A DNA stretch of 64,000 bases from R-RK-3 sp963842775 (GTDB lineage: Bacteria > Pseudomonadota > Alphaproteobacteria > Rhizobiales > Rhodomicrobiaceae): NCBI GenBank assembly GCA_963842775.1, contig CAWJHQ010000011.1, positions 1,178,001-1,242,000 of the forward strand, read 5' to 3'. The position numbers and the translations under genes were made by a program. This document shows, piece by piece, positions 44,166-54,145 of the stretch. Numbering within the stretch: the first letter of the stretch is position 1; each line of letters starts with the position of its first letter. A model generated the notes under the pieces. It saw only the letters and a program-made list of their open reading frames with translations. It was not told the origin of the DNA and ran no database searches.

Positions 44166-46100
44166 CTAGCCGGAAGGCCCCTCGCTGGCGCCGCTGCGGC
44201 CGAGATTGGGAAGCAGGTCGCGCAGAGCGTCCCTGATGCGGCGGCCCGCGGACCGGTATTCGGGCCTCCGCCGCAGACGCGCGCCGGTCGGGCCACGGTC
44301 GAGCTGCAAGGCGCGCGAATGATAGGCGTCAAGCCCCGGCCGGTGGCCGATCGAAACGATGCTGGTCTCGGACAGCTCCTCATCGAAAATCGACATGACC
44401 CGGGTTTGATTTTCCTCGTCAAGCGCGGCGGTGGCCTCGTCGAGAAACACCCAGCCCGGTTTGTGCAGGAAGACACGCGCAAATGCCAGGCGCTGCTGCT
44501 GGCCGAGCGACATCAGCCTGTCCCACCGCTCTTCCACGTCGATCCGGTCGGCGAAATCCGGCAGGCCGGTACGTTCGAGCGCGGCCGCGATCTCCTCGGT
44601 GGTAAAACTGTCCGGCGACGCAGGATAAGCGACGGCCGCTCGCAGCGTACCGAGCGGCATATAGGGCCGCTGCGGCAGGAACATCATCTGATCGCGCGGC
44701 GGCAGATGAATGGTCCCGGTGCCCCAGGGCCACAATCCGCCAATGGCCCGCATGAGCGTGCTCTTGCCGATGCCGCTGTCGCCCACCACCAGAACCCGCT
44801 CGCCCTGCAAAATCTCCGACGTCGCATCCGAAATCACCACGCCGCCATCCGCAAGCCAGACGCCGACATTCTCGAATACAAGATGCCCTTCAGGGTGAGG
44901 CACGAGCTTGATGCCGGGCTCCTCCTCTCGCTCGTCTACCTCCTCCAGGGCTTCGTGGAAGACCGCGACGCGGTGCAGCGCCGCCCGCCAATCCGCCGCG
45001 CGGGCGAAATTGTCGACGAACCATTTCAGCGATTGCTGCACCTGATTGAACGCGCCGACCACCATCATCAGCCCGCCCAGCGTCAGCGAGCCGTGCAGAT
45101 AGCCAGGCAGAGCGACGAGGATGGGCACGACGATGGTCAGCCAGCCATAGCCCGACGTGATCCAGACCAGCCGCGACAGCGCATAGGACATCCGCCGCTG
45201 CACGCCGATCACCTGGTCGACATAGCGGGTGAGGATGCGCCGCTCATCCGGCTCGCCCGCATAGAGCGCGATGCTTTCCGCGCTCTCGCTGACCCGCACC
45301 AGAGCGAAACGCAGATCGGCTTCCCGCGCATAGCGCGTCGCGTTGAGGCCGATGAGCGGCCGCCCGACCAGCCATGTCAGCCACGAGCCGATGGCCGCGT
45401 AAATGAGCGCCGCCCAGACCATATAGCCGGGGATGGCGATGGTGATGCCCAGCGATCGGAAACTGATATTCTGCGACATCGCCCACAAGACGCCGATGAA
45501 GCTGACCAGCAGCAGCGCCGATTGCAGGAAGCCGATGCCGAGATCGGCTGACAGCTCGGAGAGGTTGCGCGTATCTTCCTGGATGCGCTGGTCCGGATTG
45601 ACGCCGGTTTCCTCGCTGATGCCGAGACGGTAGGCCCGGCCGTGCGGCAGCCAATTGTCGAGCAGATGATGGGTGAGCCATTCGCGCAGGCGCACCTTCA
45701 GCATTTCATGCAGCCAGGTCTGCGAGACGACGATGGTCAGCAATACGGAGACGATCATGAGGAAGACCAGCAGCTGATCCCAGATCATGCCGAGGTTCTT
45801 TGCCTCGATCGCATCGAAAAACGCCTTCTGCCAGCGATTGAGGTAGACTTGGCCGACGATGTTGGCGAGCAGGACGGCGACGACGCCGGCGACCAGCGAC
45901 AATACTGCGAGGCGCCGGGGAGATTTGATGAGCTGCGCGCCGAGTTCGATCACCTCCCGCCAGGCGGACCTGCCGAGAAAGGGTTGTTCGTCGCCCTCCA
46001 CCTTCAACTGGGGAGGTTTGGGAATGAGACGGCGGATTGGGTCGCGGGGCTCAGGCGCGCTGGCCACCCTAGTCTTACCGGGGGCGCTGCGATCGCTCAT
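44166..46100 (-). CDS. ABC transporter, fused permease and ATPase (SbmA/BacA-related, YddA type)
   Basis: The protein has 644 residues. The N-terminal ABC_membrane_2-type domain (about 50-340) contains VYLNRWQKAFFDAIEAKNLG and DQRIQEDTRNLSELSADLGI, hallmarks of the SbmA/BacA/YddA group. The ATPase domain has Walker A GDSGIGKST, signature MSLGQQQRLAFARV and Walker B WVFLDEATAALDEE. Relatives import peptides or move very-long-chain lipid-linked compounds. The direction of transport is not certain. Confidence 0.88.
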   Translation of the reverse strand: MSDRSAPGKTRVASAPEPRDPIRRLIPKPPQLKVEGDEQPFLGRSAWREVIELGAQLIKSPRRLAVLSLVAGVVAVLLANIVGQVYLNRWQKAFFDAIEAKNLGMIWDQLLVFLMIVSVLLTIVVSQTWLHEMLKVRLREWLTHHLLDNWLPHGRAYRLGISEETGVNPDQRIQEDTRNLSELSADLGIGFLQSALLLVSFIGVLWAMSQNISFRSLGITIAIPGYMVWAALIYAAIGSWLTWLVGRPLIGLNATRYAREADLRFALVRVSESAESIALYAGEPDERRILTRYVDQVIGVQRRMSYALSRLVWITSGYGWLTIVVPILVALPGYLHGSLTLGGLMMVVGAFNQVQQSLKWFVDNFARAADWRAALHRVAVFHEALEEVDEREEEPGIKLVPHPEGHLVFENVGVWLADGGVVISDATSEILQGERVLVVGDSGIGKSTLMRAIGGLWPWGTGTIHLPPRDQMMFLPQRPYMPLGTLRAAVAYPASPDSFTTEEIAAALERTGLPDFADRIDVEERWDRLMSLGQQQRLAFARVFLHKPGWVFLDEATAALDEENQTRVMSIFDEELSETSIVSIGHRPGLDAYHSRALQLDRGPTGARLRRRPEYRSAGRRIRDALRDLLPNLGRSGASEGPSG

Positions 46101-46237
46101 CTATGCACTCTCTCCATTGATCGTTTCAGGAACGCACATCACGTAAATAGGTTCAATCCCGTCGGCGGTCTTCGCGCCATGCAGACTGCTGGTGCGGACG
46201 AGGCTGGCGAACGCGCCGTCCAAGCCGCACGAGTTCG

Positions 46238-47905
46238 TCATAAGCTGCCGCCTTCGATGATCCGCCCAGCCCTGAACACCAGGATTTTATCGGCGTTCAT
46301 GATGGTGGTGAGCCGATGCGCAATGATGAAGGTGGTGCGGCCGGCTCGCACGGCGTCGAAGGCCCGCTTGATCAGCGCCTCGGTCTCGACATCCAGCGCG
46401 CTGGTCGCTTCGTCCAGAATGAGGATCGGCGCGTCCTTGAGGATGGCGCGCGCTATGCCGATGCGCTGCCGCTCGCCGCCCGAAAGCGCCGAGCCGCGCT
46501 CGCCGATGATGAAATTATAGCCCCCGGGCTTGGCGATGACGAACTCATGCGCCTCGGCCATGCGCGCCGCGGCTTCCACCTGTTCCTGCGTCGCGCCCGG
46601 GCGCCCGATGCGGATGTTTTCATGGATCGACCGGTTGAAGAGGCCGACTTCCTGAAAGACGACCGCGATCGACTGGCGCAGCGAGTCCAGGGTGACGTCG
46701 CGAATATCGAGACCGTCGATGCGTGATGCTGCCGCGATCCGGGTCGCGCAGCCGCTGCAAGCAGCGCCAGCGCCGTCGTCTTGCCCGCGCCGGTATGCCC
46801 GACAAAGGCGACCGTCTGTCCCGCCTCGACCTCGAAATCGAGGTCGAACACGCCGCTATTGGTCGCGCCGAACCGGTAGGTGACACCGGAATAGCGCACC
46901 GCCCCGCGCACATCCCTGAGCGGCGCGGCATCCGGGTTTTTCCACGATGCTGGTGCTGGCGTCGAGCAGATCGAAAAACGCGTTCAGCGTCGGCACCTGG
47001 GTGAACAGGCGGGAGACGAAACCCGACAATTGGTCGAGCTTGGCGATCAGCATGTTGGCGAAGGCGACGAAGCTGACAATCTCGCCGACCGTCACCTGGC
47101 CGGTACTCGCAAGCAGCGCGCCGACCGCGAAAATGGCCACCATCGAGATCGTCGCCGCGGCCCGCGTAACGACCGCCAGCAGCCCCCACCAGGTGAGAAT
47201 CGGATATTGCGCCGACAGCAGCTGCTTCATCAAATCCCGAAGCGCCATCTGTTCGTCGCTGAGACGCGCATAGCTCTGCACGATGGAGACATTGCCGATG
47301 ACATCGCCGACGCGCCCAAACACATCCTGATGGTAGCGCTCGACTGCGGACTGCCCAGTCTCTATCTGCCTGATGACGAACACGTTGAAGACAGTATACA
47401 CCACCGCGAGCACAAGAAGAATACCGGCAAGGCGAGCATCTATGGCGATTGCTGTCGGGACCAGGAGAACAATGCTGATAATGGCGGAGAGATGTTCGCG
47501 CAAGAAGGTCAGCCACAGAGCAAACAGCGCATCGGTGCCCGCCACCATGATGCGCACGACGCGCCCCGTGCCGCGTTCGGCGTGGTAGCTGATCGGCAGG
47601 GTGATCGCGCGGTTGAATGCGGTGCCGAGCATCGCCAGCCTCTGGCGATGGGCGAGCCGGTCGGCCCAGACCGCCAGGAATACGCTCGCGACGACGCCAA
47701 AAAACCCGAGAAACGCCCACAGGCCGATCAGCGGAAAGGCCTGCGTCCCGCCCGCCAGCGCATCGACGACACGGCCGAACAGGATAGGCTCCGCAAGGTG
47801 CAGAACCGCGAGCACGGCATTGGCGACGACCAGAAAGGCCGTCAGCATGAGCTCGCTCCGCAACATGCCGAGAGCGCGCCGGTAAGTGTTTAAAAGTGCT
47901 TTCAT
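46238..47905 (-). pseudogene. ABC exporter, NdvA (cyclic glucan) type, with several frameshifts
   Basis: ATG 47905 starts a six-segment membrane domain (LTAFLVVANAVLAVLHLAEP, NRAITLPISYHAERGTG, VTVGEIVSFVAFANMLIAKL). An ATPase domain (GHTGAGKTT, GERGSALSGGERQRIGIARA, LILDEATSALDVET, IIAHRLTTI) ends at 46238. The layout matches beta-glucan exporters NdvA/ChvA. Three lesions, each explained by one extra base, lie near 46932, 46760 and 46725. They could be sequence errors, since protein-level conservation is kept in all pieces. Confidence 0.8.
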
Positions 47906-48139
47906 CCTTCGTGCGTCCCGAATGCCGCCGAGGCTCTGCCCGTGAACACGGCATATGCGCACAAGTTGCAAGGCGTATGAAGGCTTCCGGAGGCGGCAGG
48001 GGCCATCGAAATCAAATAGCGATGGAAAACTCTACGCGCCCCCTCTTTTGATCGGCGCTGGCGCGCGTCGTCTACAGAGATTCTTTGTTTTCACATCATT
48101 TTTTGCGAAAAACGGGAAGATCACCTTTCGTATTGATGC

Positions 48140-49111
48140 TTACCCAACGGAAAGCACGATCTTACCGAAATGCCGGTTCGCGCGCATGTGCTCGAGCGCC
48201 GCGACGCCTTGCTCCAGCGGAAAACGGCTGTCGATCGGCATCCGGAGCCGCCCCGACTGAAGCGCAGGCCATAGATCCGCCTGCATCCGGCGATTGATCT
48301 CCGCGACCTCGGCAATGCTCCGTGTCCGGAAGGTGACGCCGACATAGGTGAGCCGCTTCAGCGCATGCAGATCGAAATCGAACGCCGCAGAATTGCCGCC
48401 CAGCCGTCCGACATTGACGATGCGGCCGAGAATGGCGGCCGCCTGCATGTTTTGATTGGCTGCGTTACCTGACACCATATCGACGATGATATCGACGCCG
48501 CGCCCGCCGGTCGCTTCCCGGACGTGGTCCGGCCAGGCCGGCTCACTGGAATCGATGGCCAGGTCGGCGCCGAATTCCGTCAGGCGCGCGCGGCGCTCCG
48601 CGTTCGTGGAGGCGCCGAAGACGAGACCCGCCTCCAGCAGTTTGGCGATTTGCATCCCCATAATGCCGACGCCGGAGCTGGCGCCCTGAATCAACACCGA
48701 TTGCCCCGGCCTCAGGCCGCCATGCGTGACGAGCGCATCGTGCATCGTCTGCAAGGCCACGGGGAAGGTGGCCGCCTGCTCAAAATCCAGATTGTCCGGG
48801 ATACGCGCCGCCCGCGACGTGTGGGCAACGGCAAACTCGGCGAAGCCGCCGCGTCCCGAACACATCACCCGGTCACCCGCGGCAAGGTCGTCCACATCGG
48901 CGCCGGCTTGCTCAACAACGCCGGACCATTCCATGCCGAGCACAGTCCCCACCCCGCCCTGACTGCCATGCATGTGTCCGGACGCCATGATCGCATCGGC
49001 CCGGTTGAGGCCGCAGGCGCGGACCCGGACCAGGATTTCGCCCGGCCCCGGTTGCGGCACGGCACAATCGGCGAGGGCCGGACCGTTCGCCGTGATCGCG
49101 ATGGCCTTCAT
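48140..49111 (-). CDS. Zinc-independent MDR-family quinone oxidoreductase
   Basis: The protein has 323 residues. It has the GroES-like N-domain (PQPGPGEILVRVRACGLNRA, VLGMEWSGVV, AGDRVMC) and a Rossmann domain with VLIQGASSGVGIMGMQIAKL and GRGVDIIVDMVSG. It lacks the zinc ligands, as in NADPH:quinone reductases of the QOR type. It is expressed leftwards, with GAGGA before ATG 49111. The electron acceptor is unknown. Confidence 0.88.
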   Translation of the reverse strand: MKAIAITANGPALADCAVPQPGPGEILVRVRACGLNRADAIMASGHMHGSQGGVGTVLGMEWSGVVEQAGADVDDLAAGDRVMCSGRGGFAEFAVAHTSRAARIPDNLDFEQAATFPVALQTMHDALVTHGGLRPGQSVLIQGASSGVGIMGMQIAKLLEAGLVFGASTNAERRARLTEFGADLAIDSSEPAWPDHVREATGGRGVDIIVDMVSGNAANQNMQAAAILGRIVNVGRLGGNSAAFDFDLHALKRLTYVGVTFRTRSIAEVAEINRRMQADLWPALQSGRLRMPIDSRFPLEQGVAALEHMRANRHFGKIVLSVG

Positions 49112-49217
49112 GCAAAATCCTCCTCAATGCGGGGCACGACCTGGCCAAGCATGTCACGGAAGCCGCGATCCTGTGAAGATGCCACGCACCGCCGGTTGAC
49201 GCCGACGGCTCGGGGCC

Positions 49218-50394
49218 TCAGGCCACCCCTTTGCCTCGCTCCGCAGTATCGAGAGCAGGCGTTTCGCCGCCGAGCATCAGCGCCCGCACCAGCGTCGCGG
49301 GATTATTGTCGAGCGCGATGCGTGGCAGAACCAGCAATTCATGGGCGTGTTCGGGCCAAAGCGCGCCTTCGATCGCGGTGACGGCGGTTTCGAGCCCCAA
49401 TTCGCGGGCGAGGTTCACGTCCCGCGCGGTGACGCTGGCCACCGAAGCTCCCGGAAAAGCCAGATCGCGCGGGCGGCGGCCGATCGCAGCTTCGAGAACG
49501 TCGAGCGATGTCGCGATCGTCTCGCGCGCGTCGTCCAAACCAAGCTCTGAAAGCGCATGGATCCCGCCTGCATTGCTGCCGACAGTAACAAGATCATGCG
49601 CATCGAGCTGCTTCAATTCCTCGGGGCTGAGCATTTCCCGCGAGGCGAGCGCCCGGACGTCCAGCCCATAGGTTTCGCATGCCTTTTGAATGAGGGTCGC
49701 CCGCTTACCGCCGTCAATCCGGCTAAGCAATTGATGCACCGGCGCATAGCTGTCCACCCGGTCCTGCAGGGAGCCGCAGCGCACCTCCATCACTTGTCCG
49801 TCGATGTCGAGCGAAAGCCGCTGATTTCGATGGAACAGCGCTTCCAAAGCCATCCACCAGGGCGCCTGGCCTGTGCCGAGGAAATCACTCCCCGCATAGA
49901 CAGCGAACGGCATTCCACGCTTCTCGAACAAGGGCAGCACGCTGGTCAAGAATGCTGCGATAGGCGCCATCGAAGGTGAAGGTGACGAAACGCCTGTCCA
50001 ACTCGCCTTCCACGAGGCGCCGCCGCATTTCCGCGAGTGATACAACGTCCAAATTCTGCGCGGCGACCAGCGCAACCATCTCCTCAAGGAGCAGCGGATC
50101 GGTTTCGGCGACGGCGCCGCGTGCCGTGAGGCTCGCACTTATGGACATGACGCGCTGGATCATGAAAATCGCGCCGCATCCCATGGCGAAGCGTGGCTGC
50201 ACGCTCGGCCCAGCCGTGAAATAATGGGCGCGCAGATACGCGTCGAACGGCCCCCTCGGCAATTCGCGAATCACTGACATTCTCCCAAAACCCCGCGTGC
50301 TCTCGTCGATAAAGGCCAGCGGCAATGTGCCCGGCCAAAAGCTGGCACGATTCGGGCCGCCATCCAACGGGCGGCCCGGTTCCAGGGTGATCAC
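49218..50394 (-). CDS. Polysaccharide deacetylase-family protein (one frameshift)
   Basis: The N-terminal piece (49885-50394 frame) ends in FVTFTFDGAYRSI. After an extra base near 49951 the chain goes on as FLTSVLPLFEKRGMPFAVYA, GSDFLGTGQAPWWM and AFPGASVASVTARDVNLARE to 49218, about 390 residues. The motif TFDDGYRS-then-FL is the usual NodB-type start; here the first Asp is followed by Gly-Ala, so catalysis may be altered. The start is uncertain: GTG 50394 or ATG 50280 (GGGAG just upstream). It could modify an exported polysaccharide. Confidence 0.7.
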
Positions 50395-50488
50395 GTATAT
50401 TGGACGATGTCAGTGATTGGTGTCAGCGGATGCGCTGCGCATCATCATCCCGCCGAGCCGGATAAACCAACAATTGGCCGGGCCACAA

Positions 50489-50514
50489 CAAAAAGGAGCG
50501 GATTACCCGCTCCT
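50489..50514 (-). terminator. Intrinsic terminator
   Basis: On the minus strand, GGAGCGG and CCGCTCC enclose a 5-base loop, followed by five T. It lies 30 bases after the Gly/Tyr-rich protein gene. Confidence 0.85.
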
Positions 50515-50543
50515 CTTCAAGTTGGCTTCACTTTGCCGGATTA

Positions 50544-51041
50544 TCAGCAATAGTCTTCCCAATTATAACGGCAGAAGCGGGGGCCGTGCTCGTAGCGGCA
50601 CGCGCGGTAGCAGCTATTTCCGCCGCCGTAACCATAGTGAGCATATCCGTAATCGTAATCGTCGTAGCCATAATACAAGAACGGGGCCGCGACGAAGTCC
50701 ACCGTAGAAGAAGTTGTTGTGACGCGTGATGACGTCCATGGCGATTAGAACCATGTTTGCCGCCCCAATTACCGCCACCGCCACCCCAATGCTTACCGCC
50801 GCCGCCATGCCGACCGCCGCCGCCCCAATGCCTACCGCCGCCCATATGCCGACCGCCGCCGCCGCTATGAATACGGGGACCGCCGCCGCCTCTGCGGACC
50901 AGCGTGACGCCATCATCAGCCCGCAGCCGTCAGGGCTGTGGAAGGACTACTGGCAGGCGCTGCGGCAGCGCCCAGCGAACCGGCCGCCGCCAGCGCGGCT
51001 CCGGTGGCCAGCATGATCAAACTGCGCTTAATGCCTATCAT
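50544..51041 (-). pseudogene. Secreted Gly/His/Tyr-rich small protein, frameshifted
   Basis: ATG 51041 starts a signal peptide (KRSLIMLATGAALAAAGSL). Further pieces lie in other frames: GGGRHWGGGGRHGGGGKHWG, then FLYYGYDDYDYGYAHYGYGG and CYRACRYEHGPRFCRYNWED with Cys before the stop. The order and composition fit one exported glycine-rich protein of about 165 residues with at least two one-base lesions. Such proteins are common in sphingomonads and of unknown role. A strong terminator follows. Confidence 0.55.
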
Positions 51042-51757
51042 GATCGTTACTCACATATATGGAGGAACAAAGCGTTCCGTTTCCGTGGATGTGTATACAA
51101 GATAAATTTATATCAAAAAGTTCCGAGGATAATGAGGCGCAGCACATCACTAAGTTGTAATAATTTGTCCCGAGTTGTGTGACGACACGTTACGGAGACC
51201 ACATGTAACTCCTGGGTGCATTTGTCGCAGGGCGCCGAATGCATGGCGGCCGAGAATTATTCAGTACACGTCATATAGCGACGGAACCACTTCTACTCGG
51301 CCCGCCAAATATTATCGCCACTTGCGGCTATTTCGCGCGCCCCGGTTCCAGACGCGGTGTCGCAGGGATTAAGATATTAGCCGGTCAGGTAAATTTCTCT
51401 CGACGCAAATCCAGGATATCGTGACGGCTGCGCAAAATTTGTTCCACATTTCGGCACAACAAACAAATACGCGATCGCGAATGCATCGGTCTTTTGACGC
51501 TAATCGTCAAAGAATCTGCCAAGCATGCTCTCGATAGCTTGATACGAATATTGATTGTTGACCTAGCATTGATTACATTTTTCTGTTTAGTGTCTGTTAT
51601 GAGAAGTTGGCACTGCAATGCATGAATAGGGTGCTACTATGCATGAGCGGGGGCATATTCGAGTGATTTTTTCGCGGCACACTTGCACCGTTTGCGAATT
51701 CTACGGCTCGGCCGCCGGCCAGCCTGCGCAAAATATCACATGACGAGAAAGTTGAGC
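51042..51757. other. AT-rich intergenic region, no gene seen
   Basis: About 700 bases clearly richer in A and T than the surroundings and without a convincing frame. It separates the leftward polysaccharide genes from the GntR regulator and probably contains both promoters. Confidence 0.45.
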
Positions 51758-52513
51758 ATGGACGACAACGCGGCGTACGATCGAATGGACGGCTTTCATT
51801 ACGACACAACGGACAATTCCCTCGCCCAGCCTATTTCACGCAGGCACCTTCATGACGAACTGCTTCTGCGGCTGCGTGAATGCATCATTGGGGGAGAATT
51901 GAGGCCCGGTGAGAAAATTCCGGAGAAAGAGCTCTGTGATCGTTTCGGCGTTTCCCGCACGCCCTTGCGCGAGGCCCTTAAGGTGCTTGCCTTCGAGGGG
52001 TTGGTCGCGCTGAACCATAATCGCGGCTCCGCGGTAAGTCCGCTCAGCATCCGGGATCTGGCCGAGGCATTTCCGGTTTACGCCCAGTTCGAAGGGTTGG
52101 CCGGAGAATTGGCCTGCGAGAAGCTGGACGCGGATGAAATCGGCGAAATCCGTAGCCTGCACAATGAGATGATCGAGCATTATGCCCGCCGCGATTACCG
52201 CAGCCATTTCGTGACCAACGAACAAATTCACTGGCGCATTCAGGCAGGGTCGAAGAACCGCAATCTCATTCAGCTGCTGCGCCACATTTCCAGCCGCATC
52301 GCCCAGGCACGCAATCATGTCACGCTGTCCGGCGCACGATGGGCGAATGCCATTGCCGAGCACGAGGCCATCATCGCCGCGCTGGAAGCACGTGACGGCA
52401 TCCTCCTCTCCCGATTGCTTCGAGAGCACATGGAGAGCACCTTCCGCGCCATCACGGAAGTATTGACCGAGGGGCGCAAGGAGGGAATGTCCGACGCCGC
52501 CGATCACAGGTAG
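51758..52513 (+). CDS. GntR-family regulator, FadR/FCD subfamily
   Basis: About 251 residues. The winged helix has GELRPGEKIPEKELCDRFGV and SRTPLREALKVLAFEGLV. The FCD ligand domain is all-helical, with metal-binding His in SHFVTNEQIHWRI and AEHEAIIAALEARD. ATG 51758 follows GAGAAAG; ATG 51740 is possible. Regulators of this group sense small organic acids. The target may be one of the flanking genes. Confidence 0.88.
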   Translation: MDDNAAYDRMDGFHYDTTDNSLAQPISRRHLHDELLLRLRECIIGGELRPGEKIPEKELCDRFGVSRTPLREALKVLAFEGLVALNHNRGSAVSPLSIRDLAEAFPVYAQFEGLAGELACEKLDADEIGEIRSLHNEMIEHYARRDYRSHFVTNEQIHWRIQAGSKNRNLIQLLRHISSRIAQARNHVTLSGARWANAIAEHEAIIAALEARDGILLSRLLREHMESTFRAITEVLTEGRKEGMSDAADHR

Positions 52514-52751
52514 TGCCGCAATATCGAGCCAACTGATGCGCCCGCGCGGGCGAAGCTGTTTTTTCTCCGCTCCCGATCCGCTTCTATAGGTAGTCGCTCC
52601 AGCGGAGTTGACGGATGCCGCTCATTGCGCGAGTGGTATTATGTCTCTACCTCCGGGCTGTCGGAGTTGTGATGCGTGGGGGTTCACACACAGGCTCTTG
52701 AGCCGGTGCGTCGGCGAAGCGCGCCGCTGCCCGGCATGACGCGAAACGAGC

Positions 52752-53264
52752 ATGGAACCCCGCGACTCCGCAATCCTTCCCCTCATGGGACTGGCTCTTT
52801 TAAGACGATTGGGCAAGTCCCGAAAAAAGAAGCGATCCTCCGCCGAAACGACGCCGGATCGACCTGCATCACCTTCGTCCTTTTCAGGGATAGCCGTCGT
52901 GATCTCGCTGGTGAAAACCTCCGCATTTCTTGTTCTGCTGCTTGTCTATCTCGTGGTTGAGATGTTCGCGGCGATGCTCGCCTATGCCTACCTCAATATT
53001 TACCAGATAGACACGTTCGGATATTTGATCAAATTGAGCAGAAATATTCTTACGACCATGCTCGTCTTCTTCGAAACCTATGCGCCACCGGATCTGGCGA
53101 ACCGCGCCTATGCGACGCTGCTCGGCGAAATCGGCCCCAAATCCCTCATGCTGCTGTTCCTCGGCCTGGCGGTCAGCACGTTGATCCGTTTGCTCGTGTG
53201 GGTGATCCACCGGGGTTTTGAGGGGGTACGGTCCGGCAAACCCGCCGCGACCGTGAAGGCGTGA
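52752..53264 (+). CDS. Hypothetical membrane protein
   Basis: The protein has 170 residues. A basic, Ser-rich N-terminus of 45 residues is followed by a first membrane segment (TSAFLVLLLVYLVVEMFAAM) and a second (SLMLLFLGLAVSTLIRLLVW). ATG 52752 or 52785 could start it. Its 3' end is partly duplicated at 54011-54099. No family recognised. Confidence 0.65.
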   Translation: MEPRDSAILPLMGLALLRRLGKSRKKKRSSAETTPDRPASPSSFSGIAVVISLVKTSAFLVLLLVYLVVEMFAAMLAYAYLNIYQIDTFGYLIKLSRNILTTMLVFFETYAPPDLANRAYATLLGEIGPKSLMLLFLGLAVSTLIRLLVWVIHRGFEGVRSGKPAATVKA

Positions 53265-53346
53265 ATGGGCATGGACAAGCGAACCAATCGGCGATTGATT
53301 TGGGAAATTCGTGGATCTATTGGCCTGCTATCCACGTTAGACCGGC

Positions 53347-53874
53347 ATGGGAGATAAGTTGGAACCTGAAACGCTGTTGCTTGGCGCCAATGACTGGATG
53401 CCGAACAATGCACGGCTGCCTGTGCTGCTCTATCGCAGTGTAATCACCGGCAAGCAGAGCAATGACGCCGCCGCGGCACTCGAGACACTGTTCGACAGGA
53501 ATGGCTGGCCGCCGCAATGGCGAAACGGCGTCTATTCCTATCATCACTACCACTCAACGGCTCACGAGGTTCTCGGCGTCGCAGCGGGCTCGGCACAACT
53601 AATGCTGGGCGGACCGAATGGCCGTGAGGTGAGGGTCGAGGCGGGCGACGTCGTTGTGCTGCCGGTCGGGACCGGGCATTGCAATCTTGGCGCGAGCCAG
53701 GACTTTCTGGTCGTCGGCGCCTATCCCCCGGGTCAGCAATGGGATCTACGCCGCGAGGCTTCGACACCCGCCATGATCGAGCGCATGACGCACCTGGCCA
53801 TCCCAAAATCCGACCCCGTCGAGGGCGAAGCCGGCCCTCTACTGCGTCTGTGGACGCCGGTGCCTAATAGTTGA
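53347..53874 (+). CDS. Cupin-domain protein
   Basis: The protein has 175 residues and a single cupin: motif 1 YSYHHYHSTAHEVLGVAAG with two His and Glu for metal binding, motif 2 VRVEAGDVVVLPVGTGHCNL with the last His. Similar proteins are annotated as double-stranded-beta-helix proteins of unknown substrate. Its end overlaps a gene fragment on the other strand. Confidence 0.82.
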   Translation: MGDKLEPETLLLGANDWMPNNARLPVLLYRSVITGKQSNDAAAALETLFDRNGWPPQWRNGVYSYHHYHSTAHEVLGVAAGSAQLMLGGPNGREVRVEAGDVVVLPVGTGHCNLGASQDFLVVGAYPPGQQWDLRREASTPAMIERMTHLAIPKSDPVEGEAGPLLRLWTPVPNS

Positions 53875-54012
53875 CGGCTTTCGCCCCGACTTGCTCCTCC
53901 AGCAAGCGCCACCGCAACTGGATACTGGCCATGTCTTCGACATTGCGCCGTTGCGCCGGGCCGAACTTCCGCTCAGCCAGCGCCAGATAGGTAGGATTGG
54001 TGAAATAGGCTG
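53864..54012 (-). pseudogene. C-terminal fragment of an unidentified gene
   Basis: The minus strand encodes about 48 residues (YFTNPTYLALAERKFGPAQR, RWRLLEEQVGAKAVNY, stop) with good codon use but no start. It is cut exactly where the duplicated membrane-protein tail begins. It is the end of a gene whose front was lost. Confidence 0.5.
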
Positions 54013-54099
54013 CTGTTCCTCGGCCCGGCGGTCAGCACACTGATCCGTTTGCTCGTGGGGCTGCGATCCGGCAAGCCGGTGCAGACCGTGAAGGCGTGA
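54011..54099 (+). pseudogene. Duplicated 3' end of the membrane protein gene
   Basis: It encodes AVSTLIRLLVG, then RSGKP and TVKA stop, matching the last part of the protein at 52752-53264 with an internal deletion. It flanks the cupin gene together with the original copy. Confidence 0.6.
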
Positions 54100-54145
54100 G
54101 TGGCTTCACGCGGGGCATGACATCCAGCCGCCGCCGCGTCGGCAC

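Noticed and set aside
46132..46156. GGAAC-N16-GGTT match on the plus strand
   Set aside because: It points into the 3' end of a leftward ABC exporter gene with no gene downstream. It shows that chance matches with GGTT occur, so sites without CGTT were given lower confidence.
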